From positions 62,001-126,000 of the forward strand of contig NZ_QLLO01000001.1 of NCBI RefSeq assembly GCF_003259525.1: a stretch of 64,000 bases of DNA, given 5' to 3'. The notes below the pieces were generated by a model. The model searched no databases, was not told where the DNA came from, and saw nothing but the letters and a program-made list of their open reading frames with translations. The translations under genes and the position numbers were made by a program. Each line of letters opens with the position of its first letter. The stretch's first letter is position 1. Shown here piece by piece: positions 10,010 through 20,930 of the stretch. The stretch is from Olleya aquimaris (lineage in GTDB: Bacteria; Bacteroidota; Bacteroidia; Flavobacteriales; Flavobacteriaceae).

Positions 10010-10063
10010 TTTTTTGAGTTTTTAATTTCCGCTATAGCGAAAACCTTATTAATATTTAGTTAG

Positions 10064-11080
10064 TTAAAATCTATAAATAGCTGCTAATGTAAACGCAGAT
10101 AAGCTACTTGCATCTTCTCCATCTGCATCAAAGTATGCAGCATCATTATTACTCCAAGAGTCTAATCTAATTTCTGGCTTAATAATTAAATTGCTGTCCA
10201 CTGTGTAACTTCCTGTTAAAGTTGCAGCAAATACACTTGGTAAATCATCAATATCTTTATCGTGATACCCAAAATACTCTCCTCTTAACCCAATGCTAAA
10301 ATCGTCTGATGTTGCAAATTGAGGATATATAGCAGCTCCATAAAACCCACTCCCATCATTGTCATTGTATGCAGCATTAATTCCTAAAAATAAATCTTCA
10401 GACACATCAAATCCACCAGTATAATCAACTTCAAAACCTAATCCTCCATTATTACCACTGTCATAGTAAAAATTTAAGAATTGACCTGAATAGCCTAATT
10501 GAGCACCAAATGAATATTCACCTGTAAAAGAAGTGTCATTAGTATCCCAAGGGTTCATCACTGCTAACATTAAGCTAAAGTCATCAGATAAAGCAAAATC
10601 AGCTTTTAAACCAACATGAGAGAATGGTCCGTGAGAAAATAAATAAGAGGTACTGTAGTTAAAGTTTGCTGCTGGTGCAATAACTTCGTAACCTAAAAAG
10701 GTATTAAAACGTCCCATTGTTAAGGTTGTTTTTTCTGAAACATTCCAGTAAGCATAAGCTTGGTTTACAATTCCATCAACAATATCATTGCTAAAAGTTG
10801 CTCCTGCACCTCTTGGTCCAGTTACTAAATCAAGTACAGCTCCTACTTTTCCACTTTCGTAGCTAGCAATAATGTTACCCATACCTAAAGCAAATCCTGT
10901 TTGCCCTGCAAAAGCAGTCCCAAATGATTGTCCTGAATCATCAGAAGCTGTTAAATATGTTTGATAATAAGCATCAACACTTCCTTCGAAAGTGAATTTT
11001 TTTTCTGGAGTAGTTGTCTCGTCCTGTGCAATTAAAATTGTTGTTGCAAATAGAAGTGTAAGGGTCAATAATTGTTTCAT
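10064..11080 (-). CDS. Outer-membrane beta-barrel porin of the nitrogen cluster
   Basis: The protein has 338 residues with a clear signal peptide (MKQLLTLTLLFATTILIAQ, cleavage after about residue 19). The rest alternates aromatic and polar residues in beta strands, is rich in Gly, Asn, Asp and Tyr, and ends in an aromatic strand (AAIYRF), typical of outer-membrane barrels. It resembles OmpL-like porins often found beside glnK-amt in Bacteroidota. Context suggests uptake of small nitrogen compounds. The substrate is not readable from sequence. Confidence 0.85.
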   Translation of the reverse strand: MKQLLTLTLLFATTILIAQDETTTPEKKFTFEGSVDAYYQTYLTASDDSGQSFGTAFAGQTGFALGMGNIIASYESGKVGAVLDLVTGPRGAGATFSNDIVDGIVNQAYAYWNVSEKTTLTMGRFNTFLGYEVIAPAANFNYSTSYLFSHGPFSHVGLKADFALSDDFSLMLAVMNPWDTNDTSFTGEYSFGAQLGYSGQFLNFYYDSGNNGGLGFEVDYTGGFDVSEDLFLGINAAYNDNDGSGFYGAAIYPQFATSDDFSIGLRGEYFGYHDKDIDDLPSVFAATLTGSYTVDSNLIIKPEIRLDSWSNNDAAYFDADGEDASSLSAFTLAAIYRF

Positions 11081-11147
11081 AATATTTCTGTGTTAATAAT
11101 TAGTTTTCAATTAGTTTTCGTTTTCAAATCTATATTAAAAAATAATT

Positions 11148-11223
11148 AACCCCTAAAAAAATAGGGTTTCAACACTCATTTTTATTAATATTAAAATTAT
11201 ACCCCTATTTTTTGAGGGGTATA
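11148..11223. promoter_or_regulatory. Two related ACCCCTA inverted repeats upstream of porin-glnK-amt
   Basis: Two dyads share the half-site ACCCCTA. One is AACCC (11148-11152) with GGGTT (11164-11168). The other is the stronger TATACCCCT (11198-11206) with AGGGGTATA (11215-11223). The two ACCCCTA copies begin at 11149 and 11201, 52 bp apart, close to five helical turns. They lie 70-140 bp upstream of the porin start, in the divergent region shared with gltB. They could be paired operators or RNA hairpins in a porin leader. Confidence 0.45.
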
Positions 11224-11326
11224 TTAATTTGTATGTTGCTTTTTTATTAAATTCATATTAACGGAATTGCTTTAATCTCAACAAAAAAGACTTTTTAGTA
11301 AATTTTATTCAAATTTTTAATTATTA

Positions 11327-11340
11327 CGAAAACGTTTTCG
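11327..11340. promoter_or_regulatory. Perfect 14-bp palindrome upstream of gltB
   Basis: CGAAAACGTTTTCG is a perfect palindrome resembling LacI-family operators (central ACGT with A/T-rich flanks). A degenerate copy, GGAACGTTTTC, occurs at 11458-11468, about 70 bp before gltB. Together they fill part of the 457-bp control region 11081-11537, which holds no gene. No regulator gene is adjacent, so the factor is unknown. Confidence 0.45.
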
Positions 11341-11537
11341 CAATTATTGTGTGTTTTTATTGAGATTATTCTATTGTTTATTTCTTAAAATAAGCGCCTT
11401 TTAATTACTCAAATTGCATTTTAAACCTGTCTCATTCAGAATTTCGAAAAAGTGAACGGAACGTTTTCATTATCAAACATTAGCATATATATTAGAAGCT
11501 AAATAAGGTGGTAAAATGCCTTAAAAATTGAAGAGTT

Positions 11538-14500
11538 ATGCTAAAAAAACAAGGACTGTATTTACCAGAATATGAACACGATAATTGTGGTGCTGGTTTT
11601 ATCTGTAGTTTAACAGGAAAACGTTCTAACGATATTATACATAAAGCGTTAGAAATTTTAGTGAAATTAGAGCATCGTGGTGCAGTAAGTGCAGATGGAG
11701 TTACAGGTGATGGTGCAGGTATTTTAATTGATATTCCACATAAATTTTTTAAGATTTTTTGCGAATTTGATTTACCTGAAGCTGGAGACTATGCTGTAAG
11801 TAATGTGTTTCTGCCTAAAAAAGAAAATCAGCGTCAATATTGTATTGATGTATTTGAAAAAGAAATTGAAAACCAAGGGTTAAAATTGATTGGCTGGAGA
11901 GATGTCCCTGTTAATAGTGACGTTTTAGGTGAAATTGCTAAAGTCACAGAGCCTTTTGTTAAGCAAATTTTTATAGGTAAAGCAAACGACCAACAAACCG
12001 AAAGAGAATTTAACTTAAAACTTTTTGCTGCACGTAAGATTGCAGAACATATTATATATGGTTCTAAATTATCAGAATCTAAATTCTTCTATCTTCCAAG
12101 TCTGTCCACAAAAATTATCATTTTTAAAGGCTTATTAATGCCAGAACATATTAACGAGTATTATTTAGACTTGTTTAATTCGGCATTAGATACACGTTTA
12201 GCGTTAGTACATCAACGTTTTTCTACCAATACCTTCCCTACTTGGGATTTAGCGCAACCGTTTAGATACATCTGCCATAATGGTGAAATTAATACCGTTA
12301 GAGGTAATGTGTCTCGAATGTTTTCTCGTGAAGAAATCATGGAAAGCCCATTGTTTGGTGACGACATAAAAAAGATAATTCCAACTGTTTTAAAAGGAAA
12401 ATCAGATTCGGCAACCTTAGATATGGTTGTAGAATTATTATTAATGACTGGCAGATCACTTCCAGAAGCTATGATGATGCTTGTCCCTGAAGCATGGGAG
12501 AAAAATCCAAACATGTCTGATGCCAAAAAAGCGTTTTATGAGTATAATTCTTGCCTTATGGAACCTTGGGATGGACCAGCTTCCATACCATTTACAGATG
12601 GTAATTTTATTGGTGCTGTATTAGACCGTAATGGTTTACGTCCTTCAAGGTATACTGTTACAAAATCTGGAAACGTAATCATGTCTTCAGAAACTGGAGT
12701 AGTAGATATTAAACCTGAAAACGTTGAGTATCATGGTCGTTTAGAACCTGGTAAAATGTTTCTGGTTAACATGAATGAAGGCAGAATTGTTAATGACGAA
12801 GAAATAAAAGAAGAAATTGCATCAAAACATCCCTATAGACAATGGTTAACTGAAAATTTAGTACACCTTAGAGATATTGAAGCTAAAAAAGGACCTATAC
12901 AGCATGACGAAATTGAGTTATCAAAACGTGAAGTTGTTTTTGGGTATACTGAGGAAGATTTAAACACCATTATTCGTCCGATGGCGCAATTAGGAAAAGA
13001 GCCAATTGGTTCTATGGGAAGTGATGCGCCTATTGCAATTTTATCTGAAAGACCTCAACTGGTGTATAACTATTTTAAACAGTTATTTGCTCAAGTTACT
13101 AATCCGCCTTTAGATGGTATTCGTGAAGAATTAATTACAGATATAAGCTTAACTTTAGGTAGCGATGTCAACCTATTTGATATTAATGCAGAGCATTGTA
13201 AAAAACTAAAAATACAGAATCCTGTCATCTCTAAACACGATTTAGATAAGATTAAAAACTACGATACTAATCCAGATTTTAAAGTCGAATCTATTTCGAT
13301 GTTATACGAAGTTAATCGAGGATTAAATGAATTGGAAGTAGCTCTAGAAAACTTAGTCACTAAAGCCTCTAAAGCGATTGACGAAGGTGCTAACATTATT
13401 ATTTTATCAGACAGATTTGTGGATGAAAACCACGCACCAATTCCTGCACTATTAGCTTGTTCTTACGTAAATCATGCGCTTCATAAATTAAAAAAACGTT
13501 CAAAAATCAGTTTAATTATTGAATCTGCTGAGCCTAGAGAAGTACATCACTTTGCTTTACTTTTTGGTTACGGAGCAAGTGCTGTAAACCCATATATTGT
13601 TAATGAAATTGTTCAGAAGCAAATCAATAATAAAGATGTTACCGATTTAGAGTATTTAACTGCTATTAAAAATTACAACAAAGCAGTTGGAAAAGGTATT
13701 CTGAAAGTGATGAACAAAATCGGAATTTCAACTTTAAATTCTTACAGAGGATCTCAATTATTCGAATGTATTGGAATTAACTCAGCAACGGTTGAAAAAT
13801 ATTTCCCAAATACAACTACTAGAATTCAAGGTATTGGATTAAGAGAAATTGAGCAAGAAATAGTAAAACGTCATAAAAAAGCATTTCATAAAAATATAGA
13901 ACCCGCTATTGAAGTTGGAGGTGATTATAGATGGAGACGTGGACAAGAAAAACACATGTTTAACCCGTTAACAGTTGCTAAACTTCAAGAATCGGTAAGA
14001 ACTAATAAAGCCTCTACCTTTAAGGAATATTCGGAATTGGTAAATAACCAATCTAAAAACTTAATGACTATTAGAGGGTTGTTTGAATTTGATCAATTTG
14101 ACCCTATTCCAATTGATGAAGTAGAACCTTGGACTGAGATTGTAAAGCGTTTTAAAACTGGGGCGATGTCTTATGGTTCTATTAGTAAAGAAGCTCACGA
14201 AAATTTAGCAGTAGCTATGAATAGAATTGGAGGAAAATCTAATTCTGGAGAAGGTGGCGAAGATCAAGAACGTTTTTATAAATCTTCACAAGGCGACTGG
14301 AAAAATTCAGCAATTAAACAAGTAGCATCTGGTCGTTTTGGAGTAACATCAAATTACTTAACAAGTGCAAACGAAATTCAAATAAAAATAGCTCAAGGTG
14401 CAAAGCCTGGTGAAGGTGGACAATTACCAGGACCAAAAGTCAATCGGGAGATAGCAAAAACCAGAAACTCTACACCTTATGTCGGATTGATTTCGCCTCC

Positions 14501-16034
14501 ACCACATCACGATATTTATTCTATTGAAGATTTATCACAATTAATATATGATGTAAAATGTGCTAACAGAGAAGCCAGAATTAATGTAAAATTAGTATCG
14601 GAAGTTGGTGTTGGTACTGTAGCAGCAGGAGTTGCCAAAGCAAAAGCAGACGTGATTTTAGTCTCTGGTTTTGATGGTGGTACTGGAGCATCACCTTTAA
14701 CCTCCTTACGTCACGCAGGATTACCATGGGAACTTGGTATTGCAGAAGCACAACAAACTTTAGTGATGAACGATCTTAGAAATCGTGTGGTTTTAGAATG
14801 CGACGGACAGTTAAAAACAGGACGTGATGTCGCGATTGCGTGTTTATTAGGAGCAGAAGAATTTGGTTTTGCAACCGCACCTTTAGTAGCTTCGGGTTGT
14901 ATTATGATGCGTGTTTGCCATCTAAATACGTGTCCAGTTGGGATTGCAACACAAAACCCAGAACTGCGTAAAAAGTTTAAAGGCAAACCAGAACACGTGG
15001 TTAACTACATGTATTTTGTTGCTCAGGAATTGCGTGAGATTATGGCTAAATTAGGATTTAGAACCATTAATGAAATGGTTGGTCAATCCCAAAAACTAAA
15101 CAGAAATAAAGCGATTGACCATTACAAATCTTCAGGTATTGACTTAACACCAATTCTTCATAAAGTTGAAGTTTCAGAAGATGTAAAATTATTTAATACC
15201 TACTGTCAAGACCATAACTTAAATGTGCACTTAGATTTTAAGATTATCAAGCAAGCACATCAGGCTTTATTCCGAAGACAAAAAACACATTTAGAACTAC
15301 CAATTACAAATATCGATCGCGCTGTTGGCGCAATTGTAAGTAACGAAATTTCTAAAATTTATGGTGCAGATGGTTTACCAGAAGATACTATAGATATTGA
15401 ATTTAGTGGTTCTGCTGGTCAAAGTTTTGGTGCATTTGCAACCAAAGGTTTAAAGTTTACTGTTCACGGAAACACCAACGATTACTTAGGAAAAGGATTA
15501 TCTGGAGCCAAATTAATTATTAAAGTACCGGAAAAATGCACGATTGTCCCTGAGGACAACATCATTACAGGAAACGTGACATTATATGGTGCAACTTCCG
15601 GAGAAGTCTACATCAATGGAAAAGCAGGCGAACGTTTTTGTGTGAGAAATTCTGGTGCAAAAGCAGTAGTAGAAGGTATTGGAGATCATGGTTGCGAATA
15701 TATGACTGGTGGTGTGGCTGTTATTCTTGGTGCTGTTGGGCGAAATTTTGGAGCAGGAATGAGTGGCGGAATTGCTTATGTTTTAGATGAAAATGATACG
15801 TTTATACAACACTGTAATTCTGAAGATTTAAATATCGATCCTATTGAAAATGTTGAAGATCAATTACAATTAGAACAGCTTATTGAAAACCACTATATAG
15901 CAACAGGAAGCCCGTTAGCAAGACGTCTTTTAGATAATTGGAAGAACAGCTTGACTAAGTTTAAAAAAGTGTTGCCAGAAGAATACAGACAAGCTTTAGA
16001 ACGATTAGAAAAAGAAGAATTAGAATTAGCGTAA
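11538..16034 (+). CDS. gltB: Glutamate synthase (NADPH-type) large subunit
   Basis: The 1498-residue alpha subunit makes two glutamates from glutamine and 2-oxoglutarate. A short propeptide precedes Cys17 (HDNCGAGF), the expected N-terminal nucleophile of the class II amidotransferase domain (about 17-430). A central domain follows, then the FMN-binding synthase domain (about 840-1210) with [26 protein letters not shown] and [13 protein letters not shown]. The 3Fe-4S cysteines lie in [15 protein letters not shown]. The C-terminal part is the Gly-rich beta-helix (GXXGXXXG repeats). gltD follows after 3 bp. Confidence 0.97.
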   Translation: MLKKQGLYLPEYEHDNCGAGFICSLTGKRSNDIIHKALEILVKLEHRGAVSADGVTGDGAGILIDIPHKFFKIFCEFDLPEAGDYAVSNVFLPKKENQRQYCIDVFEKEIENQGLKLIGWRDVPVNSDVLGEIAKVTEPFVKQIFIGKANDQQTEREFNLKLFAARKIAEHIIYGSKLSESKFFYLPSLSTKIIIFKGLLMPEHINEYYLDLFNSALDTRLALVHQRFSTNTFPTWDLAQPFRYICHNGEINTVRGNVSRMFSREEIMESPLFGDDIKKIIPTVLKGKSDSATLDMVVELLLMTGRSLPEAMMMLVPEAWEKNPNMSDAKKAFYEYNSCLMEPWDGPASIPFTDGNFIGAVLDRNGLRPSRYTVTKSGNVIMSSETGVVDIKPENVEYHGRLEPGKMFLVNMNEGRIVNDEEIKEEIASKHPYRQWLTENLVHLRDIEAKKGPIQHDEIELSKREVVFGYTEEDLNTIIRPMAQLGKEPIGSMGSDAPIAILSERPQLVYNYFKQLFAQVTNPPLDGIREELITDISLTLGSDVNLFDINAEHCKKLKIQNPVISKHDLDKIKNYDTNPDFKVESISMLYEVNRGLNELEVALENLVTKASKAIDEGANIIILSDRFVDENHAPIPALLACSYVNHALHKLKKRSKISLIIESAEPREVHHFALLFGYGASAVNPYIVNEIVQKQINNKDVTDLEYLTAIKNYNKAVGKGILKVMNKIGISTLNSYRGSQLFECIGINSATVEKYFPNTTTRIQGIGLREIEQEIVKRHKKAFHKNIEPAIEVGGDYRWRRGQEKHMFNPLTVAKLQESVRTNKASTFKEYSELVNNQSKNLMTIRGLFEFDQFDPIPIDEVEPWTEIVKRFKTGAMSYGSISKEAHENLAVAMNRIGGKSNSGEGGEDQERFYKSSQGDWKNSAIKQVASGRFGVTSNYLTSANEIQIKIAQGAKPGEGGQLPGPKVNREIAKTRNSTPYVGLISPPPHHDIYSIEDLSQLIYDVKCANREARINVKLVSEVGVGTVAAGVAKAKADVILVSGFDGGTGASPLTSLRHAGLPWELGIAEAQQTLVMNDLRNRVVLECDGQLKTGRDVAIACLLGAEEFGFATAPLVASGCIMMRVCHLNTCPVGIATQNPELRKKFKGKPEHVVNYMYFVAQELREIMAKLGFRTINEMVGQSQKLNRNKAIDHYKSSGIDLTPILHKVEVSEDVKLFNTYCQDHNLNVHLDFKIIKQAHQALFRRQKTHLELPITNIDRAVGAIVSNEISKIYGADGLPEDTIDIEFSGSAGQSFGAFATKGLKFTVHGNTNDYLGKGLSGAKLIIKVPEKCTIVPEDNIITGNVTLYGATSGEVYINGKAGERFCVRNSGAKAVVEGIGDHGCEYMTGGVAVILGAVGRNFGAGMSGGIAYVLDENDTFIQHCNSEDLNIDPIENVEDQLQLEQLIENHYIATGSPLARRLLDNWKNSLTKFKKVLPEEYRQALERLEKEELELA

Positions 16035-16037
16035 ATT

Positions 16038-17504
16038 ATGGGAAAGATAACAGGATTTTTAGAATATGAGCGCCAAGACGAGAGTTACATTGAGCCAAAA
16101 AAACGAATTGAACATTATAAAGAATTTACAGTTCCGTTAAAAGAAGAAAAACTTAAAGATCAAGGTGCACGCTGTATGGATTGCGGAATTCCGTTTTGCC
16201 ATAGTGGTTGTCCTCTTGGTAATTTAATTCCAGATTTTAACGATAAAGTCTATAAAGGCAAATGGAAAGAAGCTGCCGAAATTTTACACAAAACCAACAA
16301 CTTCCCAGAGTTTACAGGTCGTTTATGTCCTGCTCCTTGTGAAGAGGCTTGCGTTTTAGGTATTAATGAAGACCCAGTAACTATTGAAAACATTGAAAAA
16401 AATATTGTTGAAACTGCTTTCAAAGAAGGTTGGATTACTGCAAAACCACCAAAAGTAAGAACCAAAAAAACAGTTGCAGTAATTGGTTCTGGACCTGCTG
16501 GATTAGCAGCTGCACAACAATTAAATAGAGCTGGACATACGGTTACTGTTTTTGAACGTGACGAAAAAGTGGGTGGATTATTACGCTACGGAATTCCAGA
16601 TTTTAAAATGGAAAAACATGTGATTGACAGACGTATTAAAGTTTTAGAAGATGAAGGCATCGTATTTAAAACCAACGCACATGTTGGAGAAAATGTCGAT
16701 GCTAACAAACTTAAAGCTGACTTTGATGCTGTTGTTTTATGTGGTGGAGCAACCGTTAGACGACATATTCCAATTCCTGGAGCCGATTTAAAAGGTGTCA
16801 CCCAAGCAATGGATTTTTTAAAACTAAACAACCAATATGTAGATGGATTAGTTGATTTTAAGGATGTAATTTCTGCAGAAGGCAAAAATGTAATTGTAAT
16901 TGGTGGAGGAGATACAGGAAGTGATTGTATAGGAACTTCTAATCGTCATGGCGCAACATCGGTTACTAATTTTGAAATCTTAAGCAAACCAACCGAAGGT
17001 CGTCCAGTACACCAACCTTGGCCCTATTGGCCAATGAAGTTAAAAACGACCTCATCACACCAAGAAGGTGTGGAACGTTTTTTTAGTATTTCAACAAAAG
17101 AGTTTATTGGAGACCAAAAAGGAAACTTAAAAGGATTAAAAACCGTGGAAGTTGAATGGATTTTCAAACCAGGAGAACGACCACAACTTAAAGAAATTGA
17201 AGGCACAGAAAAAGAATGGAAATGCGACTTAGCCTTATTGGCTTTAGGATTTACAGGAGCCGAAAAAACATTAGCAGACCAGTTTGGTTTAAATATGGAT
17301 TTTAGAACCAATATCGAAGCGTCAACCAAAGATTACGCAACTAACGTTCCTGGTGTTTTTGCTGCTGGAGATATGCGTCGTGGACAATCGTTAATTGTTT
17401 GGGCAATTTCTGAAGGAAGACAAGCAGCTCATCATGTAGATACCTACTTAATGGGAGAATCAAGCTTGCCTTTAAAGGATGATAGTGATTTACCAAGGGT
17501 GTAA
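16038..17504 (+). CDS. gltD: Glutamate synthase small subunit
   Basis: The 488-residue beta subunit feeds NAD(P)H electrons to GltB through FAD and two [4Fe-4S] clusters. Cysteine motifs CMDCGIPFCHSGCPLGN and CPAPCEEACVLGI lie within the first 110 residues. The FAD Rossmann motif is VAVIGSGPAGLAAAQQ (about 148-163) and the NAD(P) motif is VIVIGGGDTGSDC (about 285-297). A final GVFAAGDMRRGQSLIVWAI closes the FAD site. It is cotranscribed with gltB and convergent with argH across a repeat-derived inverted repeat. Confidence 0.96.
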   Translation: MGKITGFLEYERQDESYIEPKKRIEHYKEFTVPLKEEKLKDQGARCMDCGIPFCHSGCPLGNLIPDFNDKVYKGKWKEAAEILHKTNNFPEFTGRLCPAPCEEACVLGINEDPVTIENIEKNIVETAFKEGWITAKPPKVRTKKTVAVIGSGPAGLAAAQQLNRAGHTVTVFERDEKVGGLLRYGIPDFKMEKHVIDRRIKVLEDEGIVFKTNAHVGENVDANKLKADFDAVVLCGGATVRRHIPIPGADLKGVTQAMDFLKLNNQYVDGLVDFKDVISAEGKNVIVIGGGDTGSDCIGTSNRHGATSVTNFEILSKPTEGRPVHQPWPYWPMKLKTTSSHQEGVERFFSISTKEFIGDQKGNLKGLKTVEVEWIFKPGERPQLKEIEGTEKEWKCDLALLALGFTGAEKTLADQFGLNMDFRTNIEASTKDYATNVPGVFAAGDMRRGQSLIVWAISEGRQAAHHVDTYLMGESSLPLKDDSDLPRV

Positions 17505-17565
17505 TAAATTCCTGCATTGGTAGAAATCTTATGGCTAAATAGAAAACAGTAGAGCTATAATCTAA

Positions 17566-17637
17566 TGTCACATTGAGCGCAGTCGAAATGCTTTAAAAAG
17601 ATAAATTCTTAGGTTTTCGACTGCGCTCAAACTGACA
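17566..17637. repeat. Paired flavobacterial repeat (TCGACTGCGCTC family) forming a long inverted repeat
   Basis: TGTCACATTGAGCGCAGTCG (from 17566, continuing AAA to 17588) is nearly the reverse complement of 17615-17637. The loop is 26 nt. It sits between the convergent gltD and argH stops, where its RNA hairpin could end both transcripts. The same core recurs at 21878-21927, 25033-25056, 28625-28682 and 51993-52021. Confidence 0.85.
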
Positions 17638-17657
17638 ATCTCATATTTTGTAACTTT

Positions 17658-18932
17658 TTACTTTGGAAACTTTTCTCGTATTTCCTTTAAACACAAATTA
17701 CCAATACTCCCAACATGTGTATGTTGTTTTGAAGTATCTGGTTTATAGGTTCCGTTTTCAACTTCGCTTCCAATTTTTTGATACGCTTCTCTAAATGGCA
17801 TCCCTTCTACCACCAAAGTATTAATATTGTCAACCGTAAAAAGGTATTGATATTTGGCATCGTTCAAGTCAATCTCTTTTACTATAACTTGCTGAATGGC
17901 GTAATTAAAAATATCTAAAAGATCTTTTACATCTTCAATTGCAGCAATGATGTTTTCTTTTAACAACTGAAAATCTCTATGGTAACCACTTGGTAAATTA
18001 TTGGTAATTAACACCATTTCAGTATGTAGGGCTTGAATTTTATTAGCTTTACCTCTAATTAATTCAAACACATCAGGATTCTTTTTGTGAGGCATGATGC
18101 TACTTCCTGTAGTGAGCTCGTCTGGAAACGCTATAAATCCAAAATTCTGACTATTATACACACAAATATCCATTGCAAAACGTGCCAATGTGTTGCATAC
18201 ACTTCCTAAAGCTAAAGCAATAGTTCGTTCGCTTTTTCCTCTGCTCATTTGTGCAGCAACCACGTTGTATTTCAAAGTGGAGAAGTTTAATTCTTTTGTC
18301 GTTAATTCTCTATCAATTGGAAATGAACTTCCGTAACCTGCTGCAGAGCCTAACGGGTTTTGGTCAACCGTTTTTAATGCTGCGTTTAGTAAATACACAT
18401 CGTCAATTAAAACCTCAGCGTAAGCAGAAAACCATAATCCGAAAGAGGAAGGCATAGCCACTTGCAAATGTGTGTAACCCGGAAGGAAAACGTCTTTATG
18501 GGTTTCGGATAATGTTAACAACGTATTGAAAAAGACTTCAGTTTTTTCATTAATCAACCTTAAGTTGTCTTTATAATAAAGCTGAAGTGCCACTAAAACT
18601 TGATCGTTTCTTGATCGTGCTGTGTGTATTTTTTTTCCGACGTCTCCTAAGGTTTTTGTGAGTTCGTATTCTATTTTAGAATGTACATCTTCAAACGATG
18701 CTTCAATAACAAAAGTTCCGTTTTCAATGGTTTCAGCAATAGCTTGTAAGCCAATTTTTAGTTGCTGCAATTCTTCCAAAGAAATGATGCCAATCGACTC
18801 CAACATAATAGCATGTGCTAAGGATGCTTGCACATCATATTTTGCAATATGCAAGTCAATTTCTCTGTCGTTTCCAACAGTAAATTGTTCTATTTTTTTA
18901 TCGATGCTAATTCCTTTATCCCAGAGTTTCAT
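17658..18932 (-). CDS. argH: Argininosuccinate lyase
   Basis: This last gene of the arg operon cleaves argininosuccinate to arginine and fumarate. The fumarase/aspartase-superfamily signature TTGSSIMPHKKNPDVFELIRG is intact, as are DVHSKIEYELT and HTARSRNDQVLVAL. I place the start at 18932 (MKLWDKGIS), giving 424 residues. An upstream in-frame Met at 18953 would add seven residues, but that stretch falls inside a repeat element and does not fit the family. Confidence 0.95.
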   Translation of the reverse strand: MKLWDKGISIDKKIEQFTVGNDREIDLHIAKYDVQASLAHAIMLESIGIISLEELQQLKIGLQAIAETIENGTFVIEASFEDVHSKIEYELTKTLGDVGKKIHTARSRNDQVLVALQLYYKDNLRLINEKTEVFFNTLLTLSETHKDVFLPGYTHLQVAMPSSFGLWFSAYAEVLIDDVYLLNAALKTVDQNPLGSAAGYGSSFPIDRELTTKELNFSTLKYNVVAAQMSRGKSERTIALALGSVCNTLARFAMDICVYNSQNFGFIAFPDELTTGSSIMPHKKNPDVFELIRGKANKIQALHTEMVLITNNLPSGYHRDFQLLKENIIAAIEDVKDLLDIFNYAIQQVIVKEIDLNDAKYQYLFTVDNINTLVVEGMPFREAYQKIGSEVENGTYKPDTSKQHTHVGSIGNLCLKEIREKFPK

Positions 18933-18948
18933 AATTTCATTTTTTATT

Positions 18949-19014
18949 GTCATTGCGAATGAAATGAAGCAATCTCATGGTGTGATAACTTCGTCATTCT
19001 TCCTCGTTATGACG
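18949..19014. repeat. Flavobacterial intergenic repeat (GTCATTGCGA family)
   Basis: GTCATTGCGA at 18949-18958 faces TCGTTATGACG at 19004-19014 in an imperfect inverted repeat. Copies of the GTCATTGCGA...GAAGCAATCTCA type are frequent between genes in Flavobacteriia. It fills the argE-argH spacer and is a different family from the TCGACTGCGCTC repeats nearby. Confidence 0.65.
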
Positions 19015-19018
19015 TTTG

Positions 19019-20080
19019 CTACAATACTTTTTCTAATAATTCAATATATATTTTAATACCTTCTTCAATCTCATTTACATAAATAAATTCATCTGCAGAA
19101 TGCGATCGAGTGCTATCACCTGGACCTAATTTTAAAGACGGACAAGTCAACACAGCTTGGTCTGACAAGGTTGGCGAACCGTAGGTGCTTCTGCCAATTT
19201 CTATTCCTGCAATTACCAATGGATGATCGATAGGAATGGAAGACGAATTTAATTTAATACTTCGTGGAATTATACTATCACAAGGTGCTTCCTTTTGCAA
19301 AATATCGACGATGTCTTGGTTGGTATATTTATCGTTTACACGAACATCTATTACCAATTTTACATCTGCAGGCACTGCGTTATGTTGTTTTCCTGCATTG
19401 ATTTGTGTAACGGTTAATTTCACATCACCTAAAGCTTCTGAGGTTTTACTAAATGTGTAATTTTTAAACCATTCTAAAACTGGAATGGTATTATAAATGG
19501 CATTATCGTTATTTGGATGCGCAGCATGACTTGGTGTTCCTTTTACAATTGCATCAAACACGACTAAGCCTTTTTCGGCAACTGCTAAGTGCATTAAGGT
19601 TGGTTCTCCAACAATAGCGACATCAATTTTTGGAATCACACTTAACATACTATTTAAACCGTTTGGACCACTACTTTCTTCTTCTGCGGAAGCGACAATA
19701 ACCAGATTGAAATTTAAGTTTTCTCTATTATAGAAATAGGCGAATGTTGCTAATAAACTCACCAAACAACCACCAGCATCATTGCTTCCTAAACCATATA
19801 ATTTCCCGTCTTCTACAATAGCCTTGAATGGATCTTTGGTGTACCCATTATTTGGTTTTACTGTGTCGTGATGCGAGTTTAATAATAATGTTGGTTTGCT
19901 GTCGTCAAAATATTTATTGGTTGCCCACACATTATTTTTAGTTCTTTGATAAGGAATATCTTGTTGGTTAAACCATTGCTCAATATGAAGTGCTGTCTGA
20001 TCTTCTTCCGAAGAAAACGACTGCGTTTCTATGAGTTGCTTTAACAAAGCAATAGCTCTTGTTGTTAATCTTTCTATCAT
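19019..20080 (-). CDS. argE: N-acetyl- or N-succinyl-ornithine/citrulline deacylase, M20 family
   Basis: This 353-residue zinc peptidase-like deacylase has metal-site motifs LLLNSHHDTVKP (His70/71, Asp73 region), GLGSNDAGGC (bridging Asp) and SAEEESSG (catalytic Glu pair). In Bacteroidota with an ArgF'-type transcarbamylase, the deacylase acts on N-acyl-citrulline rather than acetylornithine. With argF' in the same operon that is the likely substrate here. It overlaps argB by 4 bp, indicating translational coupling. Whether the acyl group is acetyl or succinyl cannot be read from sequence. Confidence 0.88.
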   Translation of the reverse strand: MIERLTTRAIALLKQLIETQSFSSEEDQTALHIEQWFNQQDIPYQRTKNNVWATNKYFDDSKPTLLLNSHHDTVKPNNGYTKDPFKAIVEDGKLYGLGSNDAGGCLVSLLATFAYFYNRENLNFNLVIVASAEEESSGPNGLNSMLSVIPKIDVAIVGEPTLMHLAVAEKGLVVFDAIVKGTPSHAAHPNNDNAIYNTIPVLEWFKNYTFSKTSEALGDVKLTVTQINAGKQHNAVPADVKLVIDVRVNDKYTNQDIVDILQKEAPCDSIIPRSIKLNSSSIPIDHPLVIAGIEIGRSTYGSPTLSDQAVLTCPSLKLGPGDSTRSHSADEFIYVNEIEEGIKIYIELLEKVL

Positions 20081-20853
20081 TTGGTAATGGTTGTGTGTTT
20101 AATATTTTTATCGAAAAGCATGTCTGATTTACCAATACACACTTTCTGCACTTGATGATTTATAGCATGAAAACAGTTGTTTAATTTTGGCAACATACCT
20201 TCAAAAATCACTTTGTTTTCTACTAATGTTTTATACGATTCTGTGTTTATGTTTTCGATAACAGAATGGTCATTATTTACATTTTTTAAAACACCATTTT
20301 TTTCGAAGCAATAATACAATTCGGTGTTATATTTACTTGCAAATCCTATGGCTAATTCTGAAGCAATGGTATCTGCATTTGTGTTCAGTAATTGTCCATT
20401 TTTATCATGAGTAATCGCGCAAAACACAGGTGTAATTTCGTTATTTAAAAGAATTTCTAACGTTTCAGTATTTACCTTTTTGACGTCTCCAGCAAATCCA
20501 TAATCGATAGGTTTTGATGGTCTTAAATCTGAAACTATCGTGTTGCCATCTGCTCCTGAAAACCCAATTGCATTGCAGTTATTTGCTTGTAATTGCGCTA
20601 CTATATTTTTATTGATTTTTCCAGCATACACCATAGTGATAATATCTAAAGTCTCTTGATCTGTAATGCGTCTGCCATCCACCATTTTAACGTCCACTTG
20701 CATTTGCTGTGCTAATTTTGTGGCTAATTTTCCGCCTCCATGCACTAAGATTTTAGGAGTGGTTATTGTCGAAAAATCACTTAAAAACTGTTGCAATGCT
20801 GCTTCGTTATCGATGATATTTCCTCCTATTTTTATGATTTTTAATGTTTTCAT
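20077..20853 (-). CDS. argB: N-acetylglutamate (or N-succinylglutamate) kinase
   Basis: This 258-residue amino-acid kinase phosphorylates N-acylglutamate. It shows IIKIGGNIID at the N-terminus (phosphate-binding Lys and Gly pair), KILVHGGGKLATKLAQ, and NADTIASELAIGFAS in the nucleotide site. It lacks the N-terminal helix extension of arginine-inhibited ArgB enzymes, so feedback control at this step is not expected. Downstream argE overlaps by 4 bp; upstream a repeat element separates it from argF'. Confidence 0.94.
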   Translation of the reverse strand: MKTLKIIKIGGNIIDNEAALQQFLSDFSTITTPKILVHGGGKLATKLAQQMQVDVKMVDGRRITDQETLDIITMVYAGKINKNIVAQLQANNCNAIGFSGADGNTIVSDLRPSKPIDYGFAGDVKKVNTETLEILLNNEITPVFCAITHDKNGQLLNTNADTIASELAIGFASKYNTELYYCFEKNGVLKNVNNDHSVIENINTESYKTLVENKVIFEGMLPKLNNCFHAINHQVQKVCIGKSDMLFDKNIKHTTITK

Positions 20854-20873
20854 ATTCTTATAATCACTTAGAC

Positions 20874-20916
20874 AAGCTCAGTGTGACATTTAGATACTAT
20901 TTGTCAGTCTGAGCTT
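20874..20916. repeat. Intergenic inverted repeat, AAGCTCAGTGTGACA variant
   Basis: AAGCTCAGTGTGACA (20874-20888) faces TGTCAGTCTGAGCTT (20902-20916). This subtype of the operon repeats has a GACAAGCTCAG/CTTATCGAAG boundary instead of TCGACTGCGCTC. It lies between argF' and argB. Confidence 0.7.
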
Positions 20917-20930
20917 ATCGAAGACTTTTT

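Noticed and set aside
10030-10039. CGCTATAGCG palindrome as a terminator between porin and glnK
   Set aside because: The stem has no loop room and no U-run follows it; too short to call.
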